9,052 nt of DNA from SVTX01 sp045653805 (GTDB lineage: Bacteria; Bacillota; Clostridia; Oscillospirales; CAG-272): contig JAZOMF010000072.1 in assembly GCA_045653805.1 (NCBI GenBank), positions 1 to 9,052 of the forward strand, in the 5' to 3' direction. The notes beneath the pieces are model-generated. The model did not search any database. It saw only the letters and a program-made list of their open reading frames with translations, and was not told the DNA's origin. Shown here piece by piece: positions 1 through 5,478 of this stretch. Made by a program: the position numbers and the translations under genes. The stretch's first letter is position 1; every line of letters begins with the position of its first letter.

Positions 1-3
1 TGT

Positions 4-92
4 TGGCGGAGAGAGAGGGATTCGAACCCTCGTGTGCTTGCGCACAAACTGATTTCGAGTCAGCCCCGTTATGACCACTTCGATATCTCTCC
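4..92 (-). tRNA. tRNA-Ser (anticodon CGA)
   Basis: The minus strand reads as a complete class II tRNA. The acceptor GGAGAGA (86-92) pairs with TCTCTCC (8-14), and the discriminator G is followed by an encoded CCA (4-6). The anticodon stem GCTGA/TCAGT encloses the loop CTCGAAA, giving anticodon CGA, which reads the serine codon UCG. A long variable arm, typical of serine tRNAs, precedes a T-arm with GAGGG/CCCTC and loop TTCGAAT. The first 18 nt of this gene are repeated upstream at 266-283 (separate entry), so its promoter may be the one at 322-350 and not a site directly upstream. Confidence 0.96.
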
Positions 93-283
93 GTATATGA
101 TTAAACTCAAAATGAGTCTAATTTTTGTAATTTATCTGGCGGGGCGCCCCGTTATGTCCTGTTGCGGTGCCCAAAATTTGTTACTCGCATTCGCTCGTCA
201 AATTTTGACCGCTGCCACTCCTTTTTGCTCGCTTAATCTGCCACCGGCAGCGCTCGCAAACGTCCCCACTTCGATATCTCTCC
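93..283 (-). repeat. Partial tRNA-Ser duplication with structured insert
   Basis: Reading the minus strand, 283-266 is an exact 18-nt copy of the start of tRNA-Ser (GGAGAGATATCGAAGTGG). About 109 nt of unrelated, palindrome-rich sequence follows (265-157). Then comes CATAACGGGGC (156-146), an exact 11-nt copy of the next part of the tRNA D-loop, and soon after GCCCCGCCA, which resembles a tRNA 3' end. The remaining 53 nt lead into the intact tRNA. The insert contains GCTGCC/GGCAGC and CAAAATTTG/CAAATTTTG inverted pairs. This is best read as a second tRNA-Ser 5' half broken by an insertion and then deleted. An alternative is tandem duplication by an element using the tRNA as a target. No gene is seen here. 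Confidence 0.6.
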
Positions 284-321
284 AAGTATATTCTTTCGTG
301 CCGATTTCGCTCGACCAAAAT

Positions 322-350
322 ATTATATCACATCTTCACTAAAAAAGCAA
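322..350 (-). promoter_or_regulatory. Likely promoter for the tRNA-Ser locus
   Basis: On the minus strand, TTGCTT (350-345) is followed by a 17-nt spacer and TATAAT (327-322), with TGTGA immediately before the -10 giving an extended -10 TG. It lies about 40 nt upstream of the duplicated tRNA-Ser 5' end (283). That fits the original promoter of the serine tRNA gene before the 191-bp duplication separated it from the intact copy. No better promoter is seen directly upstream of position 92. Confidence 0.5.
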
Positions 351-461
351 TACTAAAAGCAAAAATTATTAAAAATATTTTTCACCAAATTCCTCAATTC
401 ATATTAATTTTGGTTATTTCCATCCTATCTCGACTAACATTTACATTTTTCAACATTTGTA

Positions 462-490
462 TTGACAAAATTGTCGAAATATGTCATAAT
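462..490 (+). promoter_or_regulatory. Strong sigma-A promoter of the tocopherol-cyclase-like gene
   Basis: TTGACA (462-467), a 17-nt spacer and CATAAT (485-490) form a near-consensus sigma-A promoter 33 nt before the ATG at 523, leaving a short leader of about 25 nt. The interrupted palindrome GACAA-AA-TTGTC (464-475) overlaps the -35 box and could be a repressor operator; that role is inferred from position only. Apart from this site and the promoter at 322-350, the region 284-461 is AT-rich and holds nothing else I can recognise. Confidence 0.8.
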
Positions 491-522
491 AAATTTATCA
501 CTACAAAAGGGGGAACAAAAAA

Positions 523-1641
523 ATGTTCTCAAAACACGACATCTCACGTAACGCGTGTCAATTATTTGGCGGTCAGGCTAAATGCGGCTATGACTGGTGG
601 TGGCACTCCTTTACTGGTCGCCACGCTGAAACCGGTGAGGAAAAAGCATTTTTCATCGAGTATTTCCTCTGCAATCCCGCAAAAGGCGGCGACGAGCCTA
701 TTTACGGTCAGTCCGAGGAAAGCAAAAAGAACGGCATTCAGCCCTCCTACCTCATGGTTAAGGGCGGTTCTTGGGGTGAAGATGCCGCACAGCTACACAA
801 GTTCTTTGGTTGGAATAAAATAGACGTATCCTTCGATGTTCCTTTCTCTGTTAAAACAGAGGATTTCTTCTGCACCGAGACCGAAATGAAGGGTCATATC
901 AAGATTGAGGATGCAGAGTCTCATCCCGAGTGGATGTGCCAGAACGGTGAAATGTTTTGGGATATTAAGATCGACAAGAAAGTTTCCTTTAACGTTGGCT
1001 ATGGTGCCGGCAAGCTCTTCCGCAAGCTCCAGCTCTTCGAGATGTTCTGGCATGCAGAGGGTATGAAAACTGCATACTCGGGCGAGGTTATCTGGAACGG
1101 TCAGAAATACGTTATCACTCCCGAAACCAGTTACGGCTACGCTGACAAGAACTGGGGTAAGGACTTTACCTCTCCTTGGGTATGGCTCTCCTCCAACAAC
1201 CTCAAAAGCAAGATCACAGGCAAGAAGCTTGAAAACAGCGTATTCGACATCGGCGGCGGATGCCCCAAGGTTGGCCCCGTTGCGCTCAAGCGCAAGCTCC
1301 TTTCGGCATACTTCCACGAGGGCAAATGCTATGAGTTCAACTTCTCTAAGTTCTGGACATTTACCCGCACCAAGTTCGATTGTCAGGAGACCGACACCCA
1401 GATCATTTGGCACGTTGAGCAGAAGACCTGGCGCAACCGCATGGTTACCGACATCACCTGCGAGAAGAAGGATATGCTCTTCGTAAACTACGAGGCGCCC
1501 AACGGCAAGAAGCTTCACAACCGTCTCTGGAACGGCGGTAACGGTAAGGGTACCGTTAAGCTTTACCGCGACAACAAGCTCATCGACGAAGTCATCTGCG
1601 AAAACGTTGGTTGTGAGTACGGTGAGTACGATCCCCAGTAA
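523..1641 (+). CDS. Tocopherol cyclase-like family protein (PF14249-like)
   Basis: This is a complete 372-residue protein starting at ATG 523, preceded by AGGGGG with 9-nt spacing. Family assignment rests on the motif around residues 204-224 (YGYADKNWGKDF followed by PWVWLSS). It matches the conserved A-x-K-N-W-G-x-x-F-P-x-x-W-x-W block of plant and cyanobacterial tocopherol cyclase VTE1. Supporting features are WWWHSF at 25-30, WHAEG at 176-180 and DIGGG at 242-246. No signal peptide or membrane segment is visible, so it is probably cytosolic or membrane-peripheral. The family has a lipocalin-like beta-barrel related to carotenoid-modifying enzymes. Clostridia are not known to make tocopherol, so the substrate is unknown, possibly an isoprenoid or other lipid. 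The gene is monocistronic and convergent with the DUF1295 gene. Codon choice (AAG, GAG, CTC, GGC) and the strong promoter suggest high expression. Confidence 0.8.
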   Translation: MFSKHDISRNACQLFGGQAKCGYDWWWHSFTGRHAETGEEKAFFIEYFLCNPAKGGDEPIYGQSEESKKNGIQPSYLMVKGGSWGEDAAQLHKFFGWNKIDVSFDVPFSVKTEDFFCTETEMKGHIKIEDAESHPEWMCQNGEMFWDIKIDKKVSFNVGYGAGKLFRKLQLFEMFWHAEGMKTAYSGEVIWNGQKYVITPETSYGYADKNWGKDFTSPWVWLSSNNLKSKITGKKLENSVFDIGGGCPKVGPVALKRKLLSAYFHEGKCYEFNFSKFWTFTRTKFDCQETDTQIIWHVEQKTWRNRMVTDITCEKKDMLFVNYEAPNGKKLHNRLWNGGNGKGTVKLYRDNKLIDEVICENVGCEYGEYDPQ

Positions 1642-1658
1642 AATATACATAAACATTC

Positions 1659-1690
1659 AAAAAGTGCTGAGCCATAGCTCAGCACTTTTT
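1659..1690. terminator. Bidirectional intrinsic terminator
   Basis: A perfect 14-bp stem (AAAAAGTGCTGAGC / GCTCAGCACTTTTT) closes a CATA loop, giving an A-tract on one side and a T-tract on the other. It sits 17 nt after the stop of the plus-strand gene and 8 nt after the stop of the convergent minus-strand DUF1295 gene, so it can serve both. Confidence 0.92.
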
Positions 1691-1698
1691 ATTTTAAA

Positions 1699-2568
1699 TT
1701 ATTTTTTAGAAAATGGCAAAAGCGCTCTCGTTTGCGCCTTATATTCGGCAAATCTCTCTTTTTTTGACTGCTTTCCCTCTGCCAAGGGAATGCTGACAAA
1801 GAGGAAAAGCGCAGTATTAGCCACAGCTCCCGCCAGAAGCAAGAAATAAGGAAATGCAAGTCCTATTGCGCTAACGGCAGAGATGCCTATTCCCCACCAC
1901 ATAAGTATCTCACCAAGATAGTTGGGATGGCGCGAATTTTTCCAAAGTCCTTCTCTTATAAATCCACCCGTGCCTCTCTTACGGAAAGCATGCATCTGAT
2001 AGTCTGCAATTCCCTGCACAGTCGCCGCACCAATAGACAGGAGCAACGCGGCATAAGAGAATAGGTTACCGTCCGAGCCGCTCTGCAAAAGCGCAACTGC
2101 GGGGAGTGTGCAAAGATAAACCACCAGGGTGGGCACCAGATGTATTCCCACGAAATTGACCAAGGGATAAGCCCTGCCCGTCTTTTCTGCCAGCATACGG
2201 TATCTCCAATCCTCGTGCGCCAAGGACTTGAAGGTATATGCCCAGTTTGCAGTAAGTCTGATTCCCCAAAAAAGGATGGTGACAAGCAGCAAAAGCTTCA
2301 AGGGAGTCACCCTCTGCCCTATCATAAAGCCTATAATGATAACTATGGGCTGAACGCTCCAATATGGATCGTAAACCGAGGCGTTTTTGAACATCAGGCT
2401 AAAAATAAAGATAACGACGGTTGCTATCACGTCGGCCAAGAGAAGTTTCAGCCAAAAATACCAAGCGTCGGGCAAGAGCAGATAGGTGCCAACGCCCACC
2501 GCCGCAGCGAAAATATATATCGCGCCAACTATGATAAAGCTCTGCTTTCTCGTAAAATTAGCCCTCAT
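1699..2568 (-). CDS. DUF1295 / steroid 5-alpha-reductase-like membrane protein
   Basis: The product is a polytopic membrane protein of about 289 residues (MRANFTRKQS start). Hydrophobic helices lie at roughly 10-31, 40-60, 75-108 (probably two), 136-160, 168-186 and 218-262. DPYWSVQP (67-74) and LWKNSRHPNYLGE (208-220), plus the C-terminal E-R-F-A-E-Y-K block, are typical of DUF1295. That family shares the fold of steroid 5-alpha-reductases and isoprenylcysteine carboxyl methyltransferases; the actual reaction is unknown. An upstream in-frame ATG at 2598 would add 10 residues but overlaps the preceding gene. The ATG at 2568 lies 1 nt after that gene's stop and has GGAG upstream, so translational coupling to the decarboxylase is likely. 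The C-terminus ends near the shared terminator at 1659-1690. Confidence 0.85.
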   Translation of the reverse strand: MRANFTRKQSFIIVGAIYIFAAAVGVGTYLLLPDAWYFWLKLLLADVIATVVIFIFSLMFKNASVYDPYWSVQPIVIIIGFMIGQRVTPLKLLLLVTILFWGIRLTANWAYTFKSLAHEDWRYRMLAEKTGRAYPLVNFVGIHLVPTLVVYLCTLPAVALLQSGSDGNLFSYAALLLSIGAATVQGIADYQMHAFRKRGTGGFIREGLWKNSRHPNYLGEILMWWGIGISAVSAIGLAFPYFLLLAGAVANTALFLFVSIPLAEGKQSKKERFAEYKAQTRALLPFSKK

Positions 2569-2569
2569 A

Positions 2570-3946
2570 TCATTTTTCTCCTGCCAAATCGGAAACAAGC
2601 TCGTCCATTATTTCCCTTTGATGGAATGGGAAAATTATAACGTGCGCCCGTCTCTCGCCCTTGGCGTCTATAAAAGTAGCAAGCTGATATTTTTTGCATA
2701 TCTCCTCGTCAGGCTCGGGAATAACGAAGGTGTTTGACTTTTCAAATCTTTCAAAATAAAGCTTATTTTGGAGCAGCTTTTCTTCAAAATAACGCACGTT
2801 TTCCACATAATGACCGCTCTCACGGCGCAAAAGCATCTCGCGGGAGCGCTGATATGTGGAGAAAGGCAGATAGTCACGGGAGCCCAAAAAGGTGGAATCC
2901 TCTTGACCTATGTAGTCGATAATGGGGCGATCGCGACGGGAAAGCGCCAAAAGTACACCGTTTACACGTGCCGTTCCCATAAATTTGTGCATACTTACCG
3001 CGATTGAGTCAACTCCAAGGTCGGAGAGTGCCTCTACCTTGGGTGCATCTATCTGATTCTTGGCAATTCCTCCGAAATGAGCCGCATCAAGGTGGCAATA
3101 ATAGTCAATTCCAAGAGATTTAAGCCCGTCTGTGATCTTTTTTACCTCGTCAACCGCTCCTCGGCAGGTGGTTCCCCACGTCAGCACCACTATCGCGCCA
3201 TTTATGCCGTTTTTGCAGTCTTTTTTCACCACTTCAAAGAACTTTTCTGCAGAAATGCGCCCAAATTCATCCACCGCGATTTTTTCATAAGGATATCTTT
3301 CCAAGTTTTCACCGTCAAAAACGTACTTTTCAACGCTATAATGGGTGTCCTCGGAGAAATAGAGCTTGCCTCCGGGGAAACGGTTAAAGCCCTCTCTTAT
3401 GCCCCAGAAATTGCTCTCGGTGCCGCCCGAAGTGATATATCCCCAATAATCGCCGTCAGCGATGCCAAAATTCTCAGCAACAAGAGAAATTATCTTCTTT
3501 TCGGTGGACTTGGAGTCCATTCCGTAGTTACCCTTCTGATAGGGGTCGCCACAGTTATTCATCAGATACATTTTGCTCTCAAGATGGCGCAGGTAGCTGG
3601 TGGTGTAGGAATAATCCTCCATATTTGCAGGGTAACCGAACATATATTTTCTCTTTTGCAGATTGTTGGCGTAATATCTGTCTACGCGCGAAATGTATTC
3701 GGAGTCCTCTCTCTCAAAAGCACTAACCTCTTCGAGAGAAAACCCCCTCATTTTCAGTTTATCGTAGTCTATAAGGCGACCGAGCTGTACTCTTGCCTTT
3801 TCAAGGCGGTCGATCTCATCCTCAATCGACTTCAGCTCACATAGCGCCGAATATCTATCCTCGGCACTCAGCACGCCATCCAAATCAAGCACCTGCTTTT
3901 TGAGTTTACCAACGTATTCGCTTATGGATTTTTCCTTCTTTATCAT
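2570..3946 (-). CDS. PLP-dependent group II decarboxylase, histidine-decarboxylase-like
   Basis: This complete 458-residue protein has AAAGGA 9 nt before its ATG. The core from about residue 100 matches PLP histidine decarboxylases of the enterobacterial type: GYPANMEDYSYT, NNCGD (130-134), WGYITSGGTESN (168-179), the YFSEDTHYS block with cofactor-stacking His202, LDAAHFGG with PLP-binding Asp287, and SMHK with the Schiff-base lysine Lys321. It should decarboxylate an amino acid in the cytosol. Histidine is the best guess, but plant-type serine decarboxylases share the same motifs, so the substrate is open. The first 95 or so residues are a charged, probably helical extension, about 80 residues longer than the enterobacterial enzymes. 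It is the first gene of an operon with the DUF1295 gene; no amino-acid/amine antiporter gene is adjacent. Confidence 0.86.
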   Translation of the reverse strand: MIKKEKSISEYVGKLKKQVLDLDGVLSAEDRYSALCELKSIEDEIDRLEKARVQLGRLIDYDKLKMRGFSLEEVSAFEREDSEYISRVDRYYANNLQKRKYMFGYPANMEDYSYTTSYLRHLESKMYLMNNCGDPYQKGNYGMDSKSTEKKIISLVAENFGIADGDYWGYITSGGTESNFWGIREGFNRFPGGKLYFSEDTHYSVEKYVFDGENLERYPYEKIAVDEFGRISAEKFFEVVKKDCKNGINGAIVVLTWGTTCRGAVDEVKKITDGLKSLGIDYYCHLDAAHFGGIAKNQIDAPKVEALSDLGVDSIAVSMHKFMGTARVNGVLLALSRRDRPIIDYIGQEDSTFLGSRDYLPFSTYQRSREMLLRRESGHYVENVRYFEEKLLQNKLYFERFEKSNTFVIPEPDEEICKKYQLATFIDAKGERRAHVIIFPFHQREIMDELVSDLAGEK

Positions 3947-4013
3947 TCTAAAATATCCTTTTCAAACGGATTTTTCACCTGCAATCATAATTACAGACTC
4001 ATAATATGCCTTT

Positions 4014-4042
4014 ATTGTACCACAAAAATCGAAATATGTCAA
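4014..4042 (-). promoter_or_regulatory. Promoter of the decarboxylase-DUF1295 operon
   Basis: The minus strand has TTGACA (4042-4037), a 17-nt spacer and TACAAT (4019-4014), a near-perfect sigma-A promoter. Transcription would start near 4007, giving a leader of about 60 nt before ATG 3946. No obvious operator or riboswitch fold is seen in the leader. Confidence 0.85.
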
Positions 4043-4064
4043 TGATGTCATTTTACATTAAATC

Positions 4065-4089
4065 GGGCTGAGCCAAATTGGCTCAGCCC
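4065..4089 (-). terminator. Hairpin, possible terminator of the MATE remnant
   Basis: A perfect 10-bp stem (GGGCTGAGCC / GGCTCAGCCC) has a 5-nt loop. On the minus strand it is followed only by GATTTAAT, so as an intrinsic terminator it is weak. It lies 29 nt after the stop of the truncated MATE reading frame and just upstream of the decarboxylase promoter, where it could insulate the two units. Confidence 0.6.
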
Positions 4090-4118
4090 TTATAATATCA
4101 AATCAAAGATTGGATTTT

Positions 4119-4265
4119 TTATTGTTTTCCGTGCGAAGTGAGCGGATAAACGTGATAGACAAAATAGCTGATCAGCAGAGACATAATGCAGGGTATAGAA
4201 AACCTGAACATCAGCCGATTGATGTTGCCCTCTCCTAATGTTAGATTGTCTTGCTTTTTCTTCAT
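4119..4265 (-). pseudogene. MATE efflux transporter, N-terminal remnant (48 codons)
   Basis: The open frame encodes 48 residues from ATG 4265 to TAA 4119, with AAGGA 6 nt upstream. Residues 7-33 (NLTLGEGNINRLMFRFSIP, then CIMSLLIS) match the N-terminus of MATE family multidrug/Na+ antiporters. In intact members this is followed by a stretch like ALYNIVDQIFIG and eleven more helices. Here the similarity stops after Ser33 and a short unrelated tail (YFVYHVY...HGKQ) leads to a stop. About 90% of the usual length of some 450 residues is missing, probably by deletion. It keeps a good promoter (4342-4370), ribosome binding site and downstream hairpin, so a small peptide may still be made. A longer overlapping frame (4090-4329) lacks these signals. 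Confidence 0.65.
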
Positions 4266-4341
4266 TTATTTTCCTTATTAATATTATGTATGTAATTTGA
4301 TAATATTTAGAAATTATATATATTATCACCCAAACGGCTCT

Positions 4342-4370
4342 ATTTTACCACCAAAAATATCTTCTGTCAA
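4342..4370 (-). promoter_or_regulatory. Promoter of the MATE remnant
   Basis: The minus strand carries TTGACA (4370-4365), a 17-nt spacer and TAAAAT (4347-4342). The leader of about 70 nt contains an AT-rich inverted repeat (GATAATA / TATTATC, 4299-4327) before the AAGGA ribosome binding site. The near-consensus elements suggest the original transporter promoter has survived loss of the gene body. Confidence 0.72.
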
Positions 4371-4411
4371 GTTTTGCAGAGCGAAAATTTAGGGATATGA
4401 GATTTAAGAAA

Positions 4412-4473
4412 CTGCCGCACAAGTGCGGTCGGTTCAGATCTATGGTCAGCACCTCCAAAACAAAAAGCACTGC
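4412..4473. repeat. Left remnant of split hairpin/tRNA-like repeat
   Basis: A short hairpin CCGCAC-AA-GTGCGG (about 4413-4426) is followed by GGTTCAGATC, GTCAG and CACCTCCA, resembling the T-arm and 3' end of a tRNA read on the plus strand. From 4451 to 4473, ACCTCC plus the 17-nt arm AAAACAAAAAGCACTGC is the left half of the hairpin that is intact at 7364-7401. The matching right arm is 961 bp away at 5434-5450. This half therefore seems to have been separated from its partner by the cassette at 4474-5433. Confidence 0.6.
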
Positions 4474-4513
4474 AAACGGCGTGCAAATTTAGCGGAGAAA
4501 TTGCCTAACCACG

Positions 4514-4561
4514 GTAGGGGCGAACTGTGTTCGCCCGCGGGAGACCGCAGGTCTCCCCTAC
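4514..4561. repeat. GTAGGGG double-hairpin palindromic repeat
   Basis: The outer inverted pair GTAGGGG (4514-4520) and CCCCTAC (4555-4561) encloses two hairpins: GGGCGAAC-TGT-GTTCGCCC (4518-4536) and GGGAGACC-GCA-GGTCTCCC (4539-4557). Similar GTAGGGCGG sequences recur at 5215-5240, 5265-5289 and 5351-5393. They resemble the short palindromic repeats scattered between genes in many gut Clostridia. They are GC-rich compared with their surroundings. Confidence 0.7.
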
Positions 4562-4598
4562 GGGCACACAAAATTTGATACGCAGAAAACAAAGAGAT

Positions 4599-4631
4599 AC
4601 CCCGACAGATTTTTCAAAAGTCTGTCGGGGT
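4599..4631 (-). terminator. Terminator of the YcxB-like gene
   Basis: An 11-bp stem (ACCCCGACAGA / TCTGTCGGGGT) lies immediately downstream of the TAA at 4636; the loop sides (TTTTT and AAAAG) can extend the pairing. On the minus strand it is followed by a T-rich stretch (ATCTCTTTGTTTTC). Confidence 0.82.
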
Positions 4632-4635
4632 TATC

Positions 4636-5136
4636 TTATTTTGTCATGGAATTGATTTTATTTTTGCATTCTTCCCAAGATCCTTCTACAAAAGCATCCT
4701 TGTACAACCGCAAAGCCATGTTGTTGTTCATAAAGATTATAACAATACTGTTTTTTTCTTTTATTTTCTTGATATTGGTGTATTTGAGCTTGCTTACAGA
4801 TGTATGGTCGGTAAGTATGATTTCATCTTCCAAAAATTCTGCGGTGCGTATCCATTCGGTAACACCATATGTAGTTGAATATAGCTTGTATCTTTTCGCA
4901 CAAACCACAAAACGCGAGAAAAACAACTTAAAAATCGATAAAAAAATAAATAAAACAGAAAAACACCAATCTATCCAATCTCCTCCGATAAAGAAATAGA
5001 GGGTAATCAATCCAAGTCCAATCAACCCAACTATACACCAAAGAGCAAACAGTATGATATTTGCAGCTCCTTGCAGATGGTATTCCTTTGCCCAAGACAT
5101 CATTTCTTTTTTCGTTATTTTGTATTCATTTTTCAT
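4636..5136 (-). CDS. YcxB-like small membrane protein
   Basis: The product is 166 residues (MKNEYKITKK start), with AAAGGA 8 nt before ATG 5136. A longer in-frame start at 5262 would only translate a GC-rich repeat into a proline/glycine-rich leader and is rejected. Two hydrophobic helices (about 24-50 and 57-75) are followed by a cytoplasmic beta-rich domain (about 85-160). That domain has GVTEWI, EDEIILTD, YTNIKKI and a C-terminal LYKDAFVEGSWEE, the pattern of the YcxB-like family (PF14317). Function is unknown in the family; the domain resembles PH-like membrane-associated modules. The gene sits alone inside the putative cassette 4474-5433. The adjacent XRE gene encodes a protein with a similar TM-pair plus YcxB-like region, so the two may be related in job or origin. 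Confidence 0.78.
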   Translation of the reverse strand: MKNEYKITKKEMMSWAKEYHLQGAANIILFALWCIVGLIGLGLITLYFFIGGDWIDWCFSVLFIFLSIFKLFFSRFVVCAKRYKLYSTTYGVTEWIRTAEFLEDEIILTDHTSVSKLKYTNIKKIKEKNSIVIIFMNNNMALRLYKDAFVEGSWEECKNKINSMTK

Positions 5137-5164
5137 TGTAAAAATCCTTTCTGCTTTTATCGCC

Positions 5165-5295
5165 AGTTTCGCCTTTGTATTACAAAGGCACATCGGGCAA
5201 AGCCCATACCCCTTGTAGGGCGGTGCCTTGGTGCCGCCGTTGCCTAAAACAAAATCTTTCATTACGGCGGGAGCAAGCCCCCGCCCTACGATGTA
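5165..5295. repeat. Hairpin-rich leader with GTAGGGCGG repeats
   Basis: The leader of the YcxB-like gene is packed with palindromes: GCCTTTGTA-T-TACAAAGGC (5171-5189), GGGC-AAA-GCCC (5195-5205), a GTAGGGCGG...GCCGCC unit (5215-5240) and an inverted unit CGGCGGGAGC...GCCCTAC (5265-5289). The last two are opposite-facing copies of the repeat family also seen at 4514-4561 and 5351-5393. They lie within the transcribed leader predicted from the promoter at 5301-5329, so they could slow or stop transcription; that effect is speculative. Confidence 0.6.
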
Positions 5296-5300
5296 ATCCC

Positions 5301-5329
5301 ATTATAACACAAATCGGCAGAGAAAACAA
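5301..5329 (-). promoter_or_regulatory. Promoter of the YcxB-like gene with overlapping inverted repeat
   Basis: The minus strand has TTGTTT (5329-5324), a 17-nt spacer and TATAAT (5306-5301), with TGT before the -10 giving an extended -10 TG. A perfect 8-bp inverted repeat, CGGCAGAG / CTCTGCCG (5315-5340), straddles the -35 region. It could be an operator, or a hairpin that stops read-through from the upstream XRE gene. Confidence 0.7.
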
Positions 5330-5350
5330 GTCCTCTGCCGAAATTGGTTT

Positions 5351-5393
5351 GGCGGCGGGAGCCCATTTGTAAGCAAATGCGCCCCCGCCCTAC
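5351..5393. repeat. GTAGGGCGGGGGC-type repeat at cassette right end
   Basis: GGCGGCGGGAGC, a CATTTGTAAGCAAATG palindrome and GCCCCCGCCCTAC form another member of the GTAGGGCGG palindromic family. It lies just inside the right inverted repeat of the putative cassette, mirroring the copy at 4514-4561 on the left. Confidence 0.6.
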
Positions 5394-5433
5394 GTTATGA
5401 AATTGGATTCTCCGCTAAAAATGCAGAGAGAAC

Positions 5434-5475
5434 GCAGTGCTTTTTGTTTTGAGGCGTGTTGACAAAAAAGATGCC
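5434..5475 (-). repeat. 42-bp repeat downstream of the XRE gene (copy of 7385-7426)
   Basis: These 42 bp are identical to 7385-7426 and start 3 nt after the stop codon of the XRE gene. They comprise, on the plus strand, the right arm of the 17-bp hairpin (5434-5450) and GTGTTGACAAAAAAGATGCC. At 7364-7401 the hairpin is intact; here the left arm is missing and has been displaced to 4457-4473. Thus the XRE gene has probably lost its original terminator. Confidence 0.85.
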
Positions 5476-5478
5476 ACC

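Larger units (their letters stand above)
4474..5433. mobile_element. Putative inserted cassette with terminal inverted repeats and a YcxB-like gene
   Basis: This segment sits exactly where the 4-nt loop of a 17-bp hairpin should be; compare 7364-7401. Near its ends are imperfect inverted repeats, TGCAAATTTAGCGGAGAA (4482-4499) and the complement of 5408-5425, matching at 16 of 18 positions. AAC is present at both junctions (4475-4477 and 5431-5433), a possible 3-bp target duplication. Inside are GTAGGGG-type palindromes at both ends, one gene (4636-5136) with its own promoter and terminator, and no transposase. It looks like a non-autonomous mobile element carrying cargo; this is inferred from structure. 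Confidence 0.55.

Noticed and set aside
793..1656. 287-codon open frame on the minus strand
   Set aside because: It is the antisense shadow of the tocopherol-cyclase-like gene; it lacks a ribosome binding site and has a low-complexity V/L/E-rich translation caused by the codon bias of the real gene.
2569..2598. 10-residue N-terminal extension of the DUF1295 protein
   Set aside because: It overlaps the end of the decarboxylase gene, and the ATG at 2568 has GGAG upstream at a suitable distance.
1659..4089. Similar GTGCTGAGC / GGCTGAGCC hairpins at 1659-1690 and 4065-4089 as a repeat pair
   Set aside because: Only the short GCTGAGC core is shared; length, loop and flanks differ, so they are more likely independent terminators.
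4090..4329. 79-codon minus-strand frame over the MATE remnant
   Set aside because: It has no ribosome binding site at its start, and the MATE-like sequence with AAGGA and a proper start is in another frame (4119-4265).
5137..5262. 42-residue N-terminal extension of the YcxB-like protein
   Set aside because: It translates GTAGGGCGG-type palindromic repeats; the internal ATG at 5136 has a good ribosome binding site and matches the family start.
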